Shown in pieces: positions 1 through 7,770 of a stretch of DNA of 14,965 nt; within the stretch, counting starts at the first letter, position 1; the number at the start of each line of letters is the position of its first letter. The stretch comes from JAGXLC01 sp964472385. GTDB taxonomy: Bacteria > Bacteroidota > Bacteroidia > Bacteroidales > UBA12077. Below the pieces are notes generated by a model, which saw nothing but the letters and a program-made list of their open reading frames with translations, was not told the origin of the DNA and ran no database searches. The stretch is from the NCBI GenBank assembly GCA_964472385.1, contig CAYYLT010000056.1, positions 1 through 14,965 on the forward strand. The letters are read 5' to 3'. Position numbers and translations under genes: made by a program.

Positions 1-229
1 AGTGTTTTGATATATTTAGAAAAAAAATTCTACAGGAAGTATTTCAATCACCTATCCTTATACGCACAACCTCTGGCTAAATTGCTATATACAATATATC
101 GTGTTATTTAGCACATTATAATATTATTGTGATTATTACATTGGAATTGATTATCGCGGATCAAATGGCAGAAAATTTGTGTAGAAAGTATTATGTATAT
201 AAAAATGGTATAAAATAATAGGAGGAATT
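1..229. other. AT-rich leader region upstream of the corrinoid cluster
   Basis: No open reading frame of note is seen on either strand, and no remnant of an upstream gene. The stretch is strongly AT-rich. I looked for a cobalamin-riboswitch-like conserved core and for a TAnnTTTG Bacteroidota promoter and found neither convincingly; the nearest match, AAAATTTG at 172-179, lacks the leading T. A promoter for the corrinoid-protein gene probably lies here, but I cannot place it. Confidence 0.5.
221..225 (+). promoter_or_regulatory. Strong Shine-Dalgarno site of the corrinoid-protein gene
   Basis: GGAGG stands four bases before the ATG at 230. It is notable because most genes in this window, including both following methyltransferases, have no such site, as is usual in Bacteroidota. 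It fixes the start codon of the corrinoid protein. Confidence 0.7.
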
Positions 230-877
230 ATGAGTACAGATCTTAGTAAAATTTCCGAAACCTTAATGGCAGGCAAGGTAGAAGAATTGAAAAAGCTTAC
301 CGGGGAAACCTTAAATTCCGGTGCGAACGCGGCGGACATACTCAACCAGGGTTTACTACCTGGAATGGATGCAGTCGGCCAGCGTTGGAAAGACGGAGAT
401 ATGTTCATGCCTGAGGTACTCAGGTGTGCTAAAGCCATGAGCCAATCTATGGATATCCTGAGGCCTCACCTGTCAGAATCGGACATGGGCAATGCCGGTA
501 CTATGGTGATTGGGACTGTTGCAGGCGACTTGCATGATATTGGAAAGGACCTGGCCGGAATGATGTTTGAAGGAGCTGGTTACAAAGTGATCAACATTGG
601 TATAGATCAGTCCAACGAAAATTTCATCAATGCAGTTAAGGAACATAAACCTAATCTGCTAGGCATGTCTGCATTGCTGACCACCACGATGCCGCGAATG
701 GGAGAGGTTATTAATTCGCTTAAAGAAGCTGGTATTCGCGATGAAGTGGCTGTTATTATTGGAGGAGCGCCTGTTACCGAAGAGTTTGCCGAGGAGATCG
801 GCGCGGATCTTTACGCACCGAATGCTGGAAGTGCGGTTGATATAACCAAAGAATACTACGAAAAAAAGAAGTCTTAA
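230..877 (+). CDS. Corrinoid protein (methyltransferase cognate B12-binding protein, MttC/MtbC/MtgC-like)
   Basis: This is the cobalamin carrier that accepts a methyl group from a substrate methyltransferase and passes it on in the cytoplasm. The 215 residues match the usual length of the family. An N-terminal helical 'cap' domain (about 1-88) contains the typical GLLPGMDAVGQRW and MPEVL segments. The B12-binding Rossmann-like domain follows (about 90-212), with the cobalt-ligand motif Asp100-x-His102-x-x-Gly105, the SALLTTTM segment near 148 and the late IIGGAPV loop that lines the nucleotide tail. It is the first gene of the cluster and the only corrinoid protein in the window, so both MttB-like proteins and the pterin enzyme presumably share it. 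The start is supported by a GGAGG site. Family assignment is firm; the substrate (methylamine, betaine or other) cannot be read from this protein. Confidence 0.93.
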   Translation: MSTDLSKISETLMAGKVEELKKLTGETLNSGANAADILNQGLLPGMDAVGQRWKDGDMFMPEVLRCAKAMSQSMDILRPHLSESDMGNAGTMVIGTVAGDLHDIGKDLAGMMFEGAGYKVINIGIDQSNENFINAVKEHKPNLLGMSALLTTTMPRMGEVINSLKEAGIRDEVAVIIGGAPVTEEFAEEIGADLYAPNAGSAVDITKEYYEKKKS

Positions 878-935
878 ACAACATTAAGGGTAAAAGTCTT
901 ATGGTTAGAATTTTACAATAAATGTATCAAATCTC

Positions 936-952
936 GACCTATTTTACAGGTC
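936..952 (+). repeat. Short inverted repeat between corrinoid and first mttB-like gene
   Basis: GACCT and AGGTC flank a 7-base loop, followed by a short run of T. It could be a weak terminator or an mRNA-processing hairpin that sets different amounts of carrier and methyltransferase. The stem is only 5 bp, so chance is possible. The rest of the 119-base gap (878-996) shows nothing else clear. Confidence 0.25.
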
Positions 953-996
953 TTTCATGAATTGACAACATTTAAATCAGAAAGGGTACGATAATT

Positions 997-2445
997 ATGA
1001 AGATGAATCAAAGCATTAATAAATCCACCAGATTCAGGGTTCTCTCAGAAAACCAGATCGAGCAGATTTTTTATTCTGCGTTGGAAGTGCTGGAAAGGAC
1101 CGGAGGGAATGTATACCAGGATGAAGCGCTTGAATTGTTTCAAAACAGCCATGCGGTGGTCAGGGGTAACAACGTGCGCATACCCGCTGCGATGGTTGAG
1201 GAAGCACTAAATTTTTATCCAAGGAAGATTACATTAAAAGGGAGGAACGGAAATCGTTCTCTTCATCTACAGAAAGATACTGTAGCATTTGGCACGGGAT
1301 CAGACCTACCATTCACATACGACAGGGAAACCGGAAAAAGAAGGCGTACAACCTATCAGGATGTCAACAATGCTGCCAAATTTGTAGATGCTTTATCCCA
1401 TTATGATTTTTTTATGTCGCATGGTATTGTAGGTGACGCACCCAATCCCCAAACCTATGACCGGCATCAGTTTATGGCTATGCTGGAGGGGTGCACCAAA
1501 CCTATGGTTTTAACCAGCGTGGATGGGGAAGGTTTGGAAGACCTTTGGAAAATGAGCTGTTTGATACAGGGAGGAGAGGAAGAATTCAGACTAAATCCGC
1601 TTTTTGTAGCCTATATTGAACCCATCTCACCTTTAAAAAATGACCGGACAGCTGTTGAGAAACTGCTGCTTGCTGCAGAGAAAAAGATTCCTGCTATGTA
1701 TACACCCTGTCCTAGCTCAGGAGCTACAGCACCGGCGACCCTTGCAGGTATGTTGGTCCAGTCCCTGTCTGAAACCCTCCTGGCTACCGTATTATGCCAC
1801 CTGAAACAACCCGGTATGCCACTGATTATGGGTGGGGTTACAACACTGCTGGATATGAAAATGTCCACTTATTCCTATGGTGCACCGGAACTTTCTCTGG
1901 CTTCAGCAGCCAATACAGATATTTCTAAATGGCTTAACCTTCTGATGTTCTCCACTGGTGGCTGCACCGATGCAAAAGTTCTTGATGAGCAAGCAGCTGC
2001 CGAACAGATGATGAATCTTTTTTACGCTTACCTGTCGGGTGCCAACCTGGTTCATGATGTAGGATATATTGATCATGGAACCAATGCCTCCCTGGAAAGC
2101 CTGGTGCTCAATCAGGAAATGATGGGTATGGTTAAGCAGTTTGGCCGGGGAATCAATACGGATGATGATCATCTTGCCCTGGATTTGATTGAAAAACAAG
2201 GCCCGGGCGGGGAATATGTTACTACCGATCACACCTATGAATTCTGGAAAGAATGGTATAGACCTGAACTTCAGGATAGGAGTGACTATGAAACCTGGAA
2301 AAAGAATGGAAGCAAATCAATGACGGACCGGGTCAATGAACAGACACAGCATCTATTGGATACTTATGAGCCGGAACCCATTGATAAGGAGCTTAAGAAG
2401 GAGCTTCAAAAGATCGTGGAAGATGCTGACAAGCGCCATGCTTAA
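997..2445 (+). CDS. MttB-superfamily (trimethylamine methyltransferase family) corrinoid methyltransferase, non-pyrrolysine, copy 1
   Basis: It probably removes a methyl group from a quaternary or tertiary amine and transfers it to the corrinoid protein encoded just upstream. The 482 residues fit the family's TIM-barrel enzymes. Recognisable family segments are the N-terminal LSENQIEQI (about 16-24), IEPISPL (207-213), SSGATAPATLAGMLVQSLSE (240-259), STYSYGAPELSL (290-301), the GGCTDAK loop (321-327) and LSGANLVHD (346-354). True trimethylamine MttB carries pyrrolysine at an in-frame UAG. Here the frame is open to a TAA stop with no internal UAG, as in the glycine betaine enzyme MtgB and the carnitine, proline betaine and other betaine enzymes. 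The substrate is therefore more likely a betaine-type compound than trimethylamine; this is inference. The start has no Shine-Dalgarno site; ATG codons at 997 and 1003 are both possible. Confidence 0.88.
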   Translation: MKMNQSINKSTRFRVLSENQIEQIFYSALEVLERTGGNVYQDEALELFQNSHAVVRGNNVRIPAAMVEEALNFYPRKITLKGRNGNRSLHLQKDTVAFGTGSDLPFTYDRETGKRRRTTYQDVNNAAKFVDALSHYDFFMSHGIVGDAPNPQTYDRHQFMAMLEGCTKPMVLTSVDGEGLEDLWKMSCLIQGGEEEFRLNPLFVAYIEPISPLKNDRTAVEKLLLAAEKKIPAMYTPCPSSGATAPATLAGMLVQSLSETLLATVLCHLKQPGMPLIMGGVTTLLDMKMSTYSYGAPELSLASAANTDISKWLNLLMFSTGGCTDAKVLDEQAAAEQMMNLFYAYLSGANLVHDVGYIDHGTNASLESLVLNQEMMGMVKQFGRGINTDDDHLALDLIEKQGPGGEYVTTDHTYEFWKEWYRPELQDRSDYETWKKNGSKSMTDRVNEQTQHLLDTYEPEPIDKELKKELQKIVEDADKRHA

Positions 2446-2616
2446 AACATGATGATACCTTGATTGATCTTGAAAGCAAATAAGCAGTGAATAGTAGGAG
2501 CAATCTATGGTCATTCATTATTTGTTACTGCTGGCATTGCTAAACCAGAATTTATGCCAGTCATGTATGAGAATTTCGTATCGAAGTATTTAACAAATTC
2601 AAACAATTGATACATT
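2446..2616 (+). other. Gap between the two mttB-like genes
   Basis: This 171-base gap has no strong terminator. Its one candidate feature is a short reading frame at 2507-2593, listed separately. No TAnnTTTG element was found directly before the second mttB-like gene. Confidence 0.4.
2507..2593 (+). CDS. Possible 28-residue small hydrophobic peptide
   Basis: An ATG at 2507 is preceded by AGGAG (2496-2500) at a good distance and opens a 28-codon frame ending in TAA. The predicted peptide has a leucine-rich hydrophobic stretch near its start (HYLLLLALLNQNL) and ends in a short basic tail (RISYRSI), with two Cys in between. In a genome where most genes lack a Shine-Dalgarno site this is noticeable, but a frame this short can easily arise by chance. 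It has no recognised family. It could be a leader peptide, a small membrane peptide or nothing. Confidence 0.2.
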   Translation: MVIHYLLLLALLNQNLCQSCMRISYRSI

Positions 2617-4095
2617 ATGATTCAAAGAACAAATTATACCATTCAGGAAAGTCCACATTTCGAGATTCTTTCGGAGGATCAAAAGGAGCGGATATTCAAT
2701 GCAATGATGCGGACTTTACAATATACCGGGGCTCATGTTCATCATGAGGGCGCAAGGGAATTATTCAAGAAGGCAGGTTGTAAGGTCGATGGCAAACAGG
2801 TATATTTTTCCCCGGAAGTGATATTGCAAGCATTGTCAACAGTACCTCCGGTTACTGAGATTTTTCCCTGGGATGGGGATACATCCAAGAAGATTGTTAT
2901 AGAAAAGAAACGCAGTTATTTTGGACCCGGTCCTACACCTCCAAATTTTATTGATACGGAGACGCTGGAGAGGCGTCTGTATTTAAGGAAGGATGCATCT
3001 TTGGTGGCCAGGGTATGTGATGCCCTGCCCAATATGGGATATGTGCAGTCGTTGGGTTCAATCAGTGATGTGACGAACGGACTGGCTGATGTATATGAGT
3101 TTGCTGATATGGTTCGGAATACGACCACACCCATCATGAGCTGGTCATTCAGTAAAGAAGGATGCCGCGACATACACAGAATGGGTATTGCTATGGCGGG
3201 TGGTGAGGAGGAATTTAGACAAAAACCGAATTATATCTTTTACGGTGAGCCGATATCTCCGCTGGTGAGTGATTATCATGCCATAGACAAATGTATGTAT
3301 TGTGCTGAACACAGGATACCACAGGTATACAGTCCGTGTGCTATCGGTGGCGGTACGGTGCCAGCTACCCATGCCGGACAGCTTGTTGTTGCGCTTTCTG
3401 AGTCGATGGTAGGGGTTATTGCGTCCCAGCTTATCAACCCTGGAACCTGCGTTATTATTGGAGGTGTACAGTCTATTTTGGACATGCGTTTTTCCATTTA
3501 TTCATATGGAGCACCCGAGCTGAGCCTGCTTAGCGCTGCTCATACAGAAGTAGTTCGTTATTGCGGATTACCCATGTATTCTACTTCTGGCTGTACCGAT
3601 ACCAAGGAAATGGATGTTCAGTCGGCTATGGAAGCCAGCCTTTCAATCAATGCCGCCATGATGAGTGGCGCCAACTTTGTTCATGACAACGGATACACGG
3701 AATCCGGAATTACAGGAGATATCTTTCAGACTGTTATGGATGACGAACTGATTGGAATGGCCAGAATAGTGGAGAAAGGCATACAGGTAGATGATGAGAC
3801 CATGGCTGTAGAACAAATCCATAACGTAGGTCCCGGAGGACATTATCTATATGAAGATCATACCATGAAATGGTTCAGAGATCATTGGCGACCTTCCCTT
3901 ATGGACAGAAATTCCTATGAAGCCTGGGTGGAACAGGGAGAAAAGACCATGAAAGACCGAATACACGAAAAAACAAGAGATCTGATCAAAAACCATCAGG
4001 GACCGCGAGACAAGGTCCCGGCCAAAGCCGACCAGGAAATAGAAAGAATATTGAAGGAGGCAGAAGAGAACATCAAAAAATCCGCAAACAAGTAA
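2617..4095 (+). CDS. MttB-superfamily corrinoid methyltransferase, non-pyrrolysine, copy 2
   Basis: This is a second member of the family, 492 residues, clearly paralogous to the preceding gene but diverged along its whole length. The same landmarks occur in the same order: EPISPL (211-216), GGGTVPATHAGQLVVALSES (244-263), FSIYSYGAPELSL (292-304), STSGCTDTK (322-330), MMSGANFVHDNGY (348-360) and VGPGGHYLYEDHT late in the protein. No in-frame UAG occurs; it ends in TAA. Divergence from copy 1 suggests a different substrate or a different step, for example trimethyl versus dimethyl substrate, both feeding the single corrinoid protein. A heteromeric arrangement is also possible. The C-terminal 40 residues are rich in Lys and Glu and probably form an exposed helix. 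There is no Shine-Dalgarno site before the ATG. Confidence 0.88.
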   Translation: MIQRTNYTIQESPHFEILSEDQKERIFNAMMRTLQYTGAHVHHEGARELFKKAGCKVDGKQVYFSPEVILQALSTVPPVTEIFPWDGDTSKKIVIEKKRSYFGPGPTPPNFIDTETLERRLYLRKDASLVARVCDALPNMGYVQSLGSISDVTNGLADVYEFADMVRNTTTPIMSWSFSKEGCRDIHRMGIAMAGGEEEFRQKPNYIFYGEPISPLVSDYHAIDKCMYCAEHRIPQVYSPCAIGGGTVPATHAGQLVVALSESMVGVIASQLINPGTCVIIGGVQSILDMRFSIYSYGAPELSLLSAAHTEVVRYCGLPMYSTSGCTDTKEMDVQSAMEASLSINAAMMSGANFVHDNGYTESGITGDIFQTVMDDELIGMARIVEKGIQVDDETMAVEQIHNVGPGGHYLYEDHTMKWFRDHWRPSLMDRNSYEAWVEQGEKTMKDRIHEKTRDLIKNHQGPRDKVPAKADQEIERILKEAEENIKKSANK

Positions 4096-4246
4096 CCTGT
4101 ATGATAATGCAGGGTAAGCCAAAAGTCAATAGAGAACCTGGCATAAGCAAGTAGATGGATGATAATTGGCCTGCGTGATCCGGATAGGATAGGTTAGTTT
4201 GCATGTTTCTGTTTGTTGATAGAAGTTTTTCAAATTATTGGAATAC

Positions 4247-6244
4247 ATGGACCGATATGTAATAGGAATAGATACAGGGGGAACTTTTACGGACGGGGTA
4301 TTGTTGCATTACGAGTCGAGGAAAGTCGTTTCGGCGGCTAAATCCCTCACTACGCGAGATGATCTTAAAATTGGTGTCATTAAGGTTTTAAAAAAGTTAA
4401 ATCTTAAACAAGAATATCATATTAAGCTGGTGGGTATCTCAAGTACGTTGGCTACCAACTCGGTGGCAGAAGGTAAGGCAAGAAAGGTTGGGTTATTATT
4501 GATAGGTTATGACCGGGAACTGGTGGAACAATACCGGCTCACAGAGAAGCTGTCTACCAGGAATATTTCCTATTTTAAAGGGGGGCATGATGCTCAGGGC
4601 ATTGAGGCTGCCCCGCTGGATGAAGGAGGTATCCAGAAATGGATTCGGGAGAGGGAGTCTGAGTTTGATGCTGTAGCAGTATCCAGTTACTTTAGTCCGT
4701 TAAACCCTGAACATGAGGAAAGAACATTTGATATTATCAAAGGTCATAGTGATTTGCCTGTTGTAATGGCCAGTCAGCTTTCTACCAAGCTAAACTCTAT
4801 AAAAAGGGCTGCAACCGCTGCCATCAATGCATCTCTGGTTGCAGTAATGCAGGATTTTATCCAGGCAGTTCAGTATTCCCTCCAGGAGATGGGCATAAAG
4901 GCACCTCTCATGATTGTACGTGGTGATGGCACGATGATGCCTTATACAGAAGCAGTGCAAAAACCCGTAGAAACAGTTCTATCCGGCCCTGCTGCCAGTG
5001 CCATAGGAGGGAGATTTCTTGCCCGCAATGGCAGCGGACTTGTCATTGATATGGGCAGTACCACCACCGATATGGCTTTGGTGAAAGATGCCAAAGTGGT
5101 GGTTTCTGAGGAAGGAGCTAAAGTTGGAGATACAGAAACAGCTGTGGAAGCAGCGAAGATCCGGACCATCAGCGTTGGCTGCGACAGCCGGATATCCTAT
5201 AATAAGAAAAAAGAGATCTTAATCGGACCCGATCGGGTTAGGGCGCTTTCTCAGATTGCTTGCCATCATGCAAATGTGGCCGATGAAATCCAGTCGTTGA
5301 AAAATACAACACAGGTACGAAATAATCTGTTTGATATTGAATATTGGTATTTGCACAAATCGTTGGATGAGGATACTTTCAACAGCTTAACCGATAAGCA
5401 AAAAAAAGCGGTAGAACTGATAGCGAAACCCCATCGTCTTTCTGATCTGTTAGGCAAAGTGGGTGTTTTTCATCCTTCTCATTTACATCTTGATGGATTA
5501 ATACAAGAAGGAAAAATTGAATGTGCTTCCCTGACCCCTTCTGATCTGTTGCATGTTGAAGGTGGTTTGAATTTGTGGGATACTGAGACCGCTTTTACGG
5601 CAACAGATTACTATTGTAAGGTGTATGGGATAAACCGGAAAGCCTTTATAGAAAAAGTTTTTGATAAAATCGTGGACATCATAGTGGAGGAGATACTGAT
5701 ATTTTTAGCTTGTCAGAATCGGGATTATTCCAGTATGCCCACCAGGATTGACGGGGAGTGGGGCAGATGGATGCTCCGGGAAATTCTGCACAGCGACAGC
5801 CATTATCTTTCTATCGATGTAGGGAGCCGTTTTCCGGTGATCGGCACCGGGGCGCCGGCCCGCCATTTTCTTAAAAGGGCAGCGAGAACGGTTAATGCCA
5901 AGTTTATTCTGCCTGATTTTGCAGAAGTAGCCAATGCTGTGGGAGCTGTTTCCGGATCTGTTTCCGAGATAAAGGAAGCCATAGTTTTTGTTCGTGAGAA
6001 TGAGATTCAATATGCTTATGTCGTCAAATACGGAGATCAAAGCAAAACCTTTGAGCAATATACTGATGCCTGCGATTTTGCAGAGAATATTGCCAGAAAG
6101 CTTTCCAAGGAAGCGGCATTAAATTCCGGTGCAACGGATCCATATGTTGATTTAGACCGTAAAACCGAAGGTTCATTGACAAGGTTTATTGCCAGAGCCG
6201 TTGGAAATCCAAGATTGTCTGAGGTACAATATATTGAAGATTAG
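4247..6244 (+). CDS. Hydantoinase A/oxoprolinase-like ASKHA ATPase; candidate corrinoid activator
   Basis: This belongs to the HyuA/oxoprolinase group of the ASKHA (actin/sugar kinase/Hsp70) fold. With the ATG at 4247 it has 665 residues. The first phosphate motif DTGGTFTD lies at 9-16, STLATN at 66-71, SGPAAS at 246-251, the second phosphate motif DMGSTTTD at 268-275 and a GTGAPA nucleotide motif at 533-538. These indicate ATP binding. Classical members hydrolyse hydantoins or 5-oxoproline with ATP and often work with HyuB, but no HyuB partner is here. In RamA/RACo, which reactivate oxidised corrinoid proteins with ATP, the C-terminal part has the same fold, so a role in corrinoid reactivation is an attractive inference; however, no clustered Fe-S cysteines are visible. 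An in-frame TTG at 4238 could add three residues, but ATG puts the first motif at the usual distance. The next gene follows after 8 bases, indicating an operon. Confidence 0.8.
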   Translation: MDRYVIGIDTGGTFTDGVLLHYESRKVVSAAKSLTTRDDLKIGVIKVLKKLNLKQEYHIKLVGISSTLATNSVAEGKARKVGLLLIGYDRELVEQYRLTEKLSTRNISYFKGGHDAQGIEAAPLDEGGIQKWIRERESEFDAVAVSSYFSPLNPEHEERTFDIIKGHSDLPVVMASQLSTKLNSIKRAATAAINASLVAVMQDFIQAVQYSLQEMGIKAPLMIVRGDGTMMPYTEAVQKPVETVLSGPAASAIGGRFLARNGSGLVIDMGSTTTDMALVKDAKVVVSEEGAKVGDTETAVEAAKIRTISVGCDSRISYNKKKEILIGPDRVRALSQIACHHANVADEIQSLKNTTQVRNNLFDIEYWYLHKSLDEDTFNSLTDKQKKAVELIAKPHRLSDLLGKVGVFHPSHLHLDGLIQEGKIECASLTPSDLLHVEGGLNLWDTETAFTATDYYCKVYGINRKAFIEKVFDKIVDIIVEEILIFLACQNRDYSSMPTRIDGEWGRWMLREILHSDSHYLSIDVGSRFPVIGTGAPARHFLKRAARTVNAKFILPDFAEVANAVGAVSGSVSEIKEAIVFVRENEIQYAYVVKYGDQSKTFEQYTDACDFAENIARKLSKEAALNSGATDPYVDLDRKTEGSLTRFIARAVGNPRLSEVQYIED

Positions 6245-6252
6245 GACTGATT

Positions 6253-6915
6253 ATGAAAAAGATTATAGCATGTGGAAGCATGAGCCCTGAGTTGGAAAAA
6301 CTCCGGAAAGGCCATTCTGAGGTTGACGTAAGCTATCTTCCTCAAAATCTGCATCGTACGCCCGGCAAGATGAAAGCCTACATACAAAAAATCATTGATG
6401 AGTTGAATGAAGGATATGAGACAGTGATACTCGGGTATGGTTTGTGCTCCAATGGGATAGTCGGTGTTAAGGCGCCTGAACAGGGCTTGTATATTCCGCG
6501 TGTACATGATTGTATTGCATTGTATCTTGGCAGTCGCAAGGCATACCAGCAAATATTCAAACAGCATCCTGGAACCTATTACCTTACCAAAAGCTGGATA
6601 ATGAACAAAACGGATCCGCTTGGGTTGGTGGAGAATGAGTATAGTCGACGGGTGGGCCGGGAAATAGCCGAAGAAACCATGCAAAGGGAAATAAAAAATT
6701 ATGACTACATCAGTTTTGTAAATACCCATACCGGCCATGAGGATAATTATCGGGAAAGGGCCTGGAAAAATGCTGAACATTTCCATAAAAAGTTTATTGA
6801 ATACAACGGTTCAGATGTATATTTCAAGAAAATGCTGTTTGGTCCTTATGAAGTGCCGGATTTCGTATATGTTCCACCCCATGATACAGTGAAACAAAGA
6901 GAATTTTTAAAATAG
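6253..6915 (+). CDS. DUF1638 family protein
   Basis: The 220-residue protein matches the DUF1638 family, whose function is unknown to me but which recurs beside corrinoid methyltransferase genes in methanogens and anaerobic bacteria. Characteristic segments are the N-terminal IACGSMSPEL, the VILGYGLCSNG segment (Cys65) and RVHDCIALYLGSR (His85, Cys87). With Cys7 these give a conserved-looking Cys/His set that could bind a metal, a corrinoid or an Fe-S cluster; this is speculation. A WIMNKTDPLGL segment and a HTGHEDNYRERA segment follow. No signal peptide or membrane segment is seen, so it should be cytoplasmic. It sits 8 bases after the ASKHA ATPase and 12 bases before the pterin methyltransferase, so all three are likely co-transcribed and may act together. 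Its UAG stop overlaps the next gene's Shine-Dalgarno site, suggesting translational coupling. Confidence 0.82.
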   Translation: MKKIIACGSMSPELEKLRKGHSEVDVSYLPQNLHRTPGKMKAYIQKIIDELNEGYETVILGYGLCSNGIVGVKAPEQGLYIPRVHDCIALYLGSRKAYQQIFKQHPGTYYLTKSWIMNKTDPLGLVENEYSRRVGREIAEETMQREIKNYDYISFVNTHTGHEDNYRERAWKNAEHFHKKFIEYNGSDVYFKKMLFGPYEVPDFVYVPPHDTVKQREFLK

Positions 6916-6920
6916 GAGGA
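6914..6920 (+). promoter_or_regulatory. Shine-Dalgarno site of the pterin methyltransferase, overlapping the upstream stop
   Basis: AGGAGGA overlaps the TAG stop of the DUF1638 gene (6913-6915) and lies seven bases before the ATG at 6928. It fixes the start and suggests that ribosomes ending the upstream gene re-initiate here. Confidence 0.75.
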
Positions 6921-6927
6921 AATTAAA

Positions 6928-7725
6928 ATGCAAATCGTTGGAGAATTGATCAATGCAAGCCGAAAAAAGATTCGTAATGAGATCAAAGAAAAAAATTATG
7001 ATGCCATTGCTCAGGTGGCGAAAGACCAACATGAACACGGGGCAAATTTTATTGACGTCAATGCCGGAATATTTGTCGGTCAGGAAGAAGATTATGTCAA
7101 ATGGCTGATCAAGACGGTACAGGAGAATGTTGACACACCCTGCTGTATTGATACTCCCGACCCCAAAGTGATTGAAGAAGCGGTTAAAGTCCATAAAGGA
7201 GCGCCTATGCTTAACTCCATATCCCTGGAAAAAGACCGTTATGAGAACATGTTGCCTGTAGTGAAGGGAAAAGACATGAAAGTGATTGCTCTTTGCATGA
7301 GTGATGAAGGGATGCCTTATACCAAGGACGATCGGATGAAAATTGCGAACAAATTGATCAACAATCTTGTTAACAACAATGTTCCTTTAGAAAACATTTA
7401 TGTTGATCCTCTTGTACAGCCCATTGGCTCGGGTGATGATTTTGGCAGGGAATTTTTAAATACCATCGAAGCCATTCATAATGAATATGAAGGCATCAAT
7501 ACCATTTGTGGTTTATCCAACATTTCTTACGGTATTCCGGAGCGGAAATTTGCTAATCAAACCTTTATGGTAATGGCCGTTACCAAAGGATTGAATTCAG
7601 CCATTATGAATCCTCTGGATAAAAGGATGATGGCCAGCGTAATTGCTGCCGAGACCCTTTTAGGCAAAGACCCCTTTTGTGAAAATTATGTCAATAAATA
7701 CAGGGAAGGTTTTTTTGAGTTTTGA
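6928..7725 (+). CDS. Methyltetrahydrofolate:corrinoid methyltransferase (pterin-binding, MtgA/AcsE-like)
   Basis: The product moves a methyl group between the corrinoid protein and tetrahydrofolate; in MtgA the net direction is to tetrahydrofolate, while AcsE works the other way. At 265 residues it is a stand-alone pterin-binding TIM barrel of the usual size. Seen in the sequence are IVGELINASRK at the N-terminus, FIDVNAG (41-47), CIDTPDP with Asp75, LNSIS with Asn96, Asp160 in YVDPLVQP, and GLSNIS with Asn198. These correspond well to the folate-binding Asp/Asn residues I recall for AcsE. The late AIMNPLDKRMMASVIAAETL segment is also typical. It completes the amine-corrinoid-folate path with the upstream genes. 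It has a strong Shine-Dalgarno site and follows the DUF1638 gene by 12 bases, so both are likely in one operon. Confidence 0.92.
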   Translation: MQIVGELINASRKKIRNEIKEKNYDAIAQVAKDQHEHGANFIDVNAGIFVGQEEDYVKWLIKTVQENVDTPCCIDTPDPKVIEEAVKVHKGAPMLNSISLEKDRYENMLPVVKGKDMKVIALCMSDEGMPYTKDDRMKIANKLINNLVNNNVPLENIYVDPLVQPIGSGDDFGREFLNTIEAIHNEYEGINTICGLSNISYGIPERKFANQTFMVMAVTKGLNSAIMNPLDKRMMASVIAAETLLGKDPFCENYVNKYREGFFEF

Positions 7726-7759
7726 TAATCAGCTAATTTAAAATATTTTCAAAATTATT

Positions 7760-7765
7760 AGGAGG
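7760..7765 (+). promoter_or_regulatory. Consensus Shine-Dalgarno site of the N-methyltransferase gene
   Basis: AGGAGG stands five bases before the ATG at 7771. It decides this start and is one of three strong sites in the window. Confidence 0.75.
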
Positions 7766-7770
7766 TTGTT

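Noticed and set aside
1..229. Cobalamin riboswitch upstream of the corrinoid gene
   Set aside because: I could not find the conserved core or a convincing set of stems in this short AT-rich stretch.
962..995. Sigma70-like TTGACA followed by TACGAT before the first mttB-like gene
   Set aside because: The spacing is 19 bases, the second box is poor, and transcription would start at or inside the coding region; Bacteroidota use different promoter sequences.
4238..4246. TTG start for the ASKHA ATPase
   Set aside because: It adds only three residues and has no ribosome site; the ATG at 4247 places the phosphate motif at the usual distance from the start.
6241..6786. 181-codon open frame on the minus strand
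   Set aside because: It lies wholly opposite the DUF1638 gene, resembles no family and has no ribosome site; it is a shadow frame.
6913..6930. In-frame UAG joining the DUF1638 and pterin methyltransferase genes, as a pyrrolysine read-through fusion
   Set aside because: The two genes are in the same frame across the UAG, but a strong Shine-Dalgarno site overlaps it and an ATG follows. Both proteins are complete alone, and no pyl genes are in the window.
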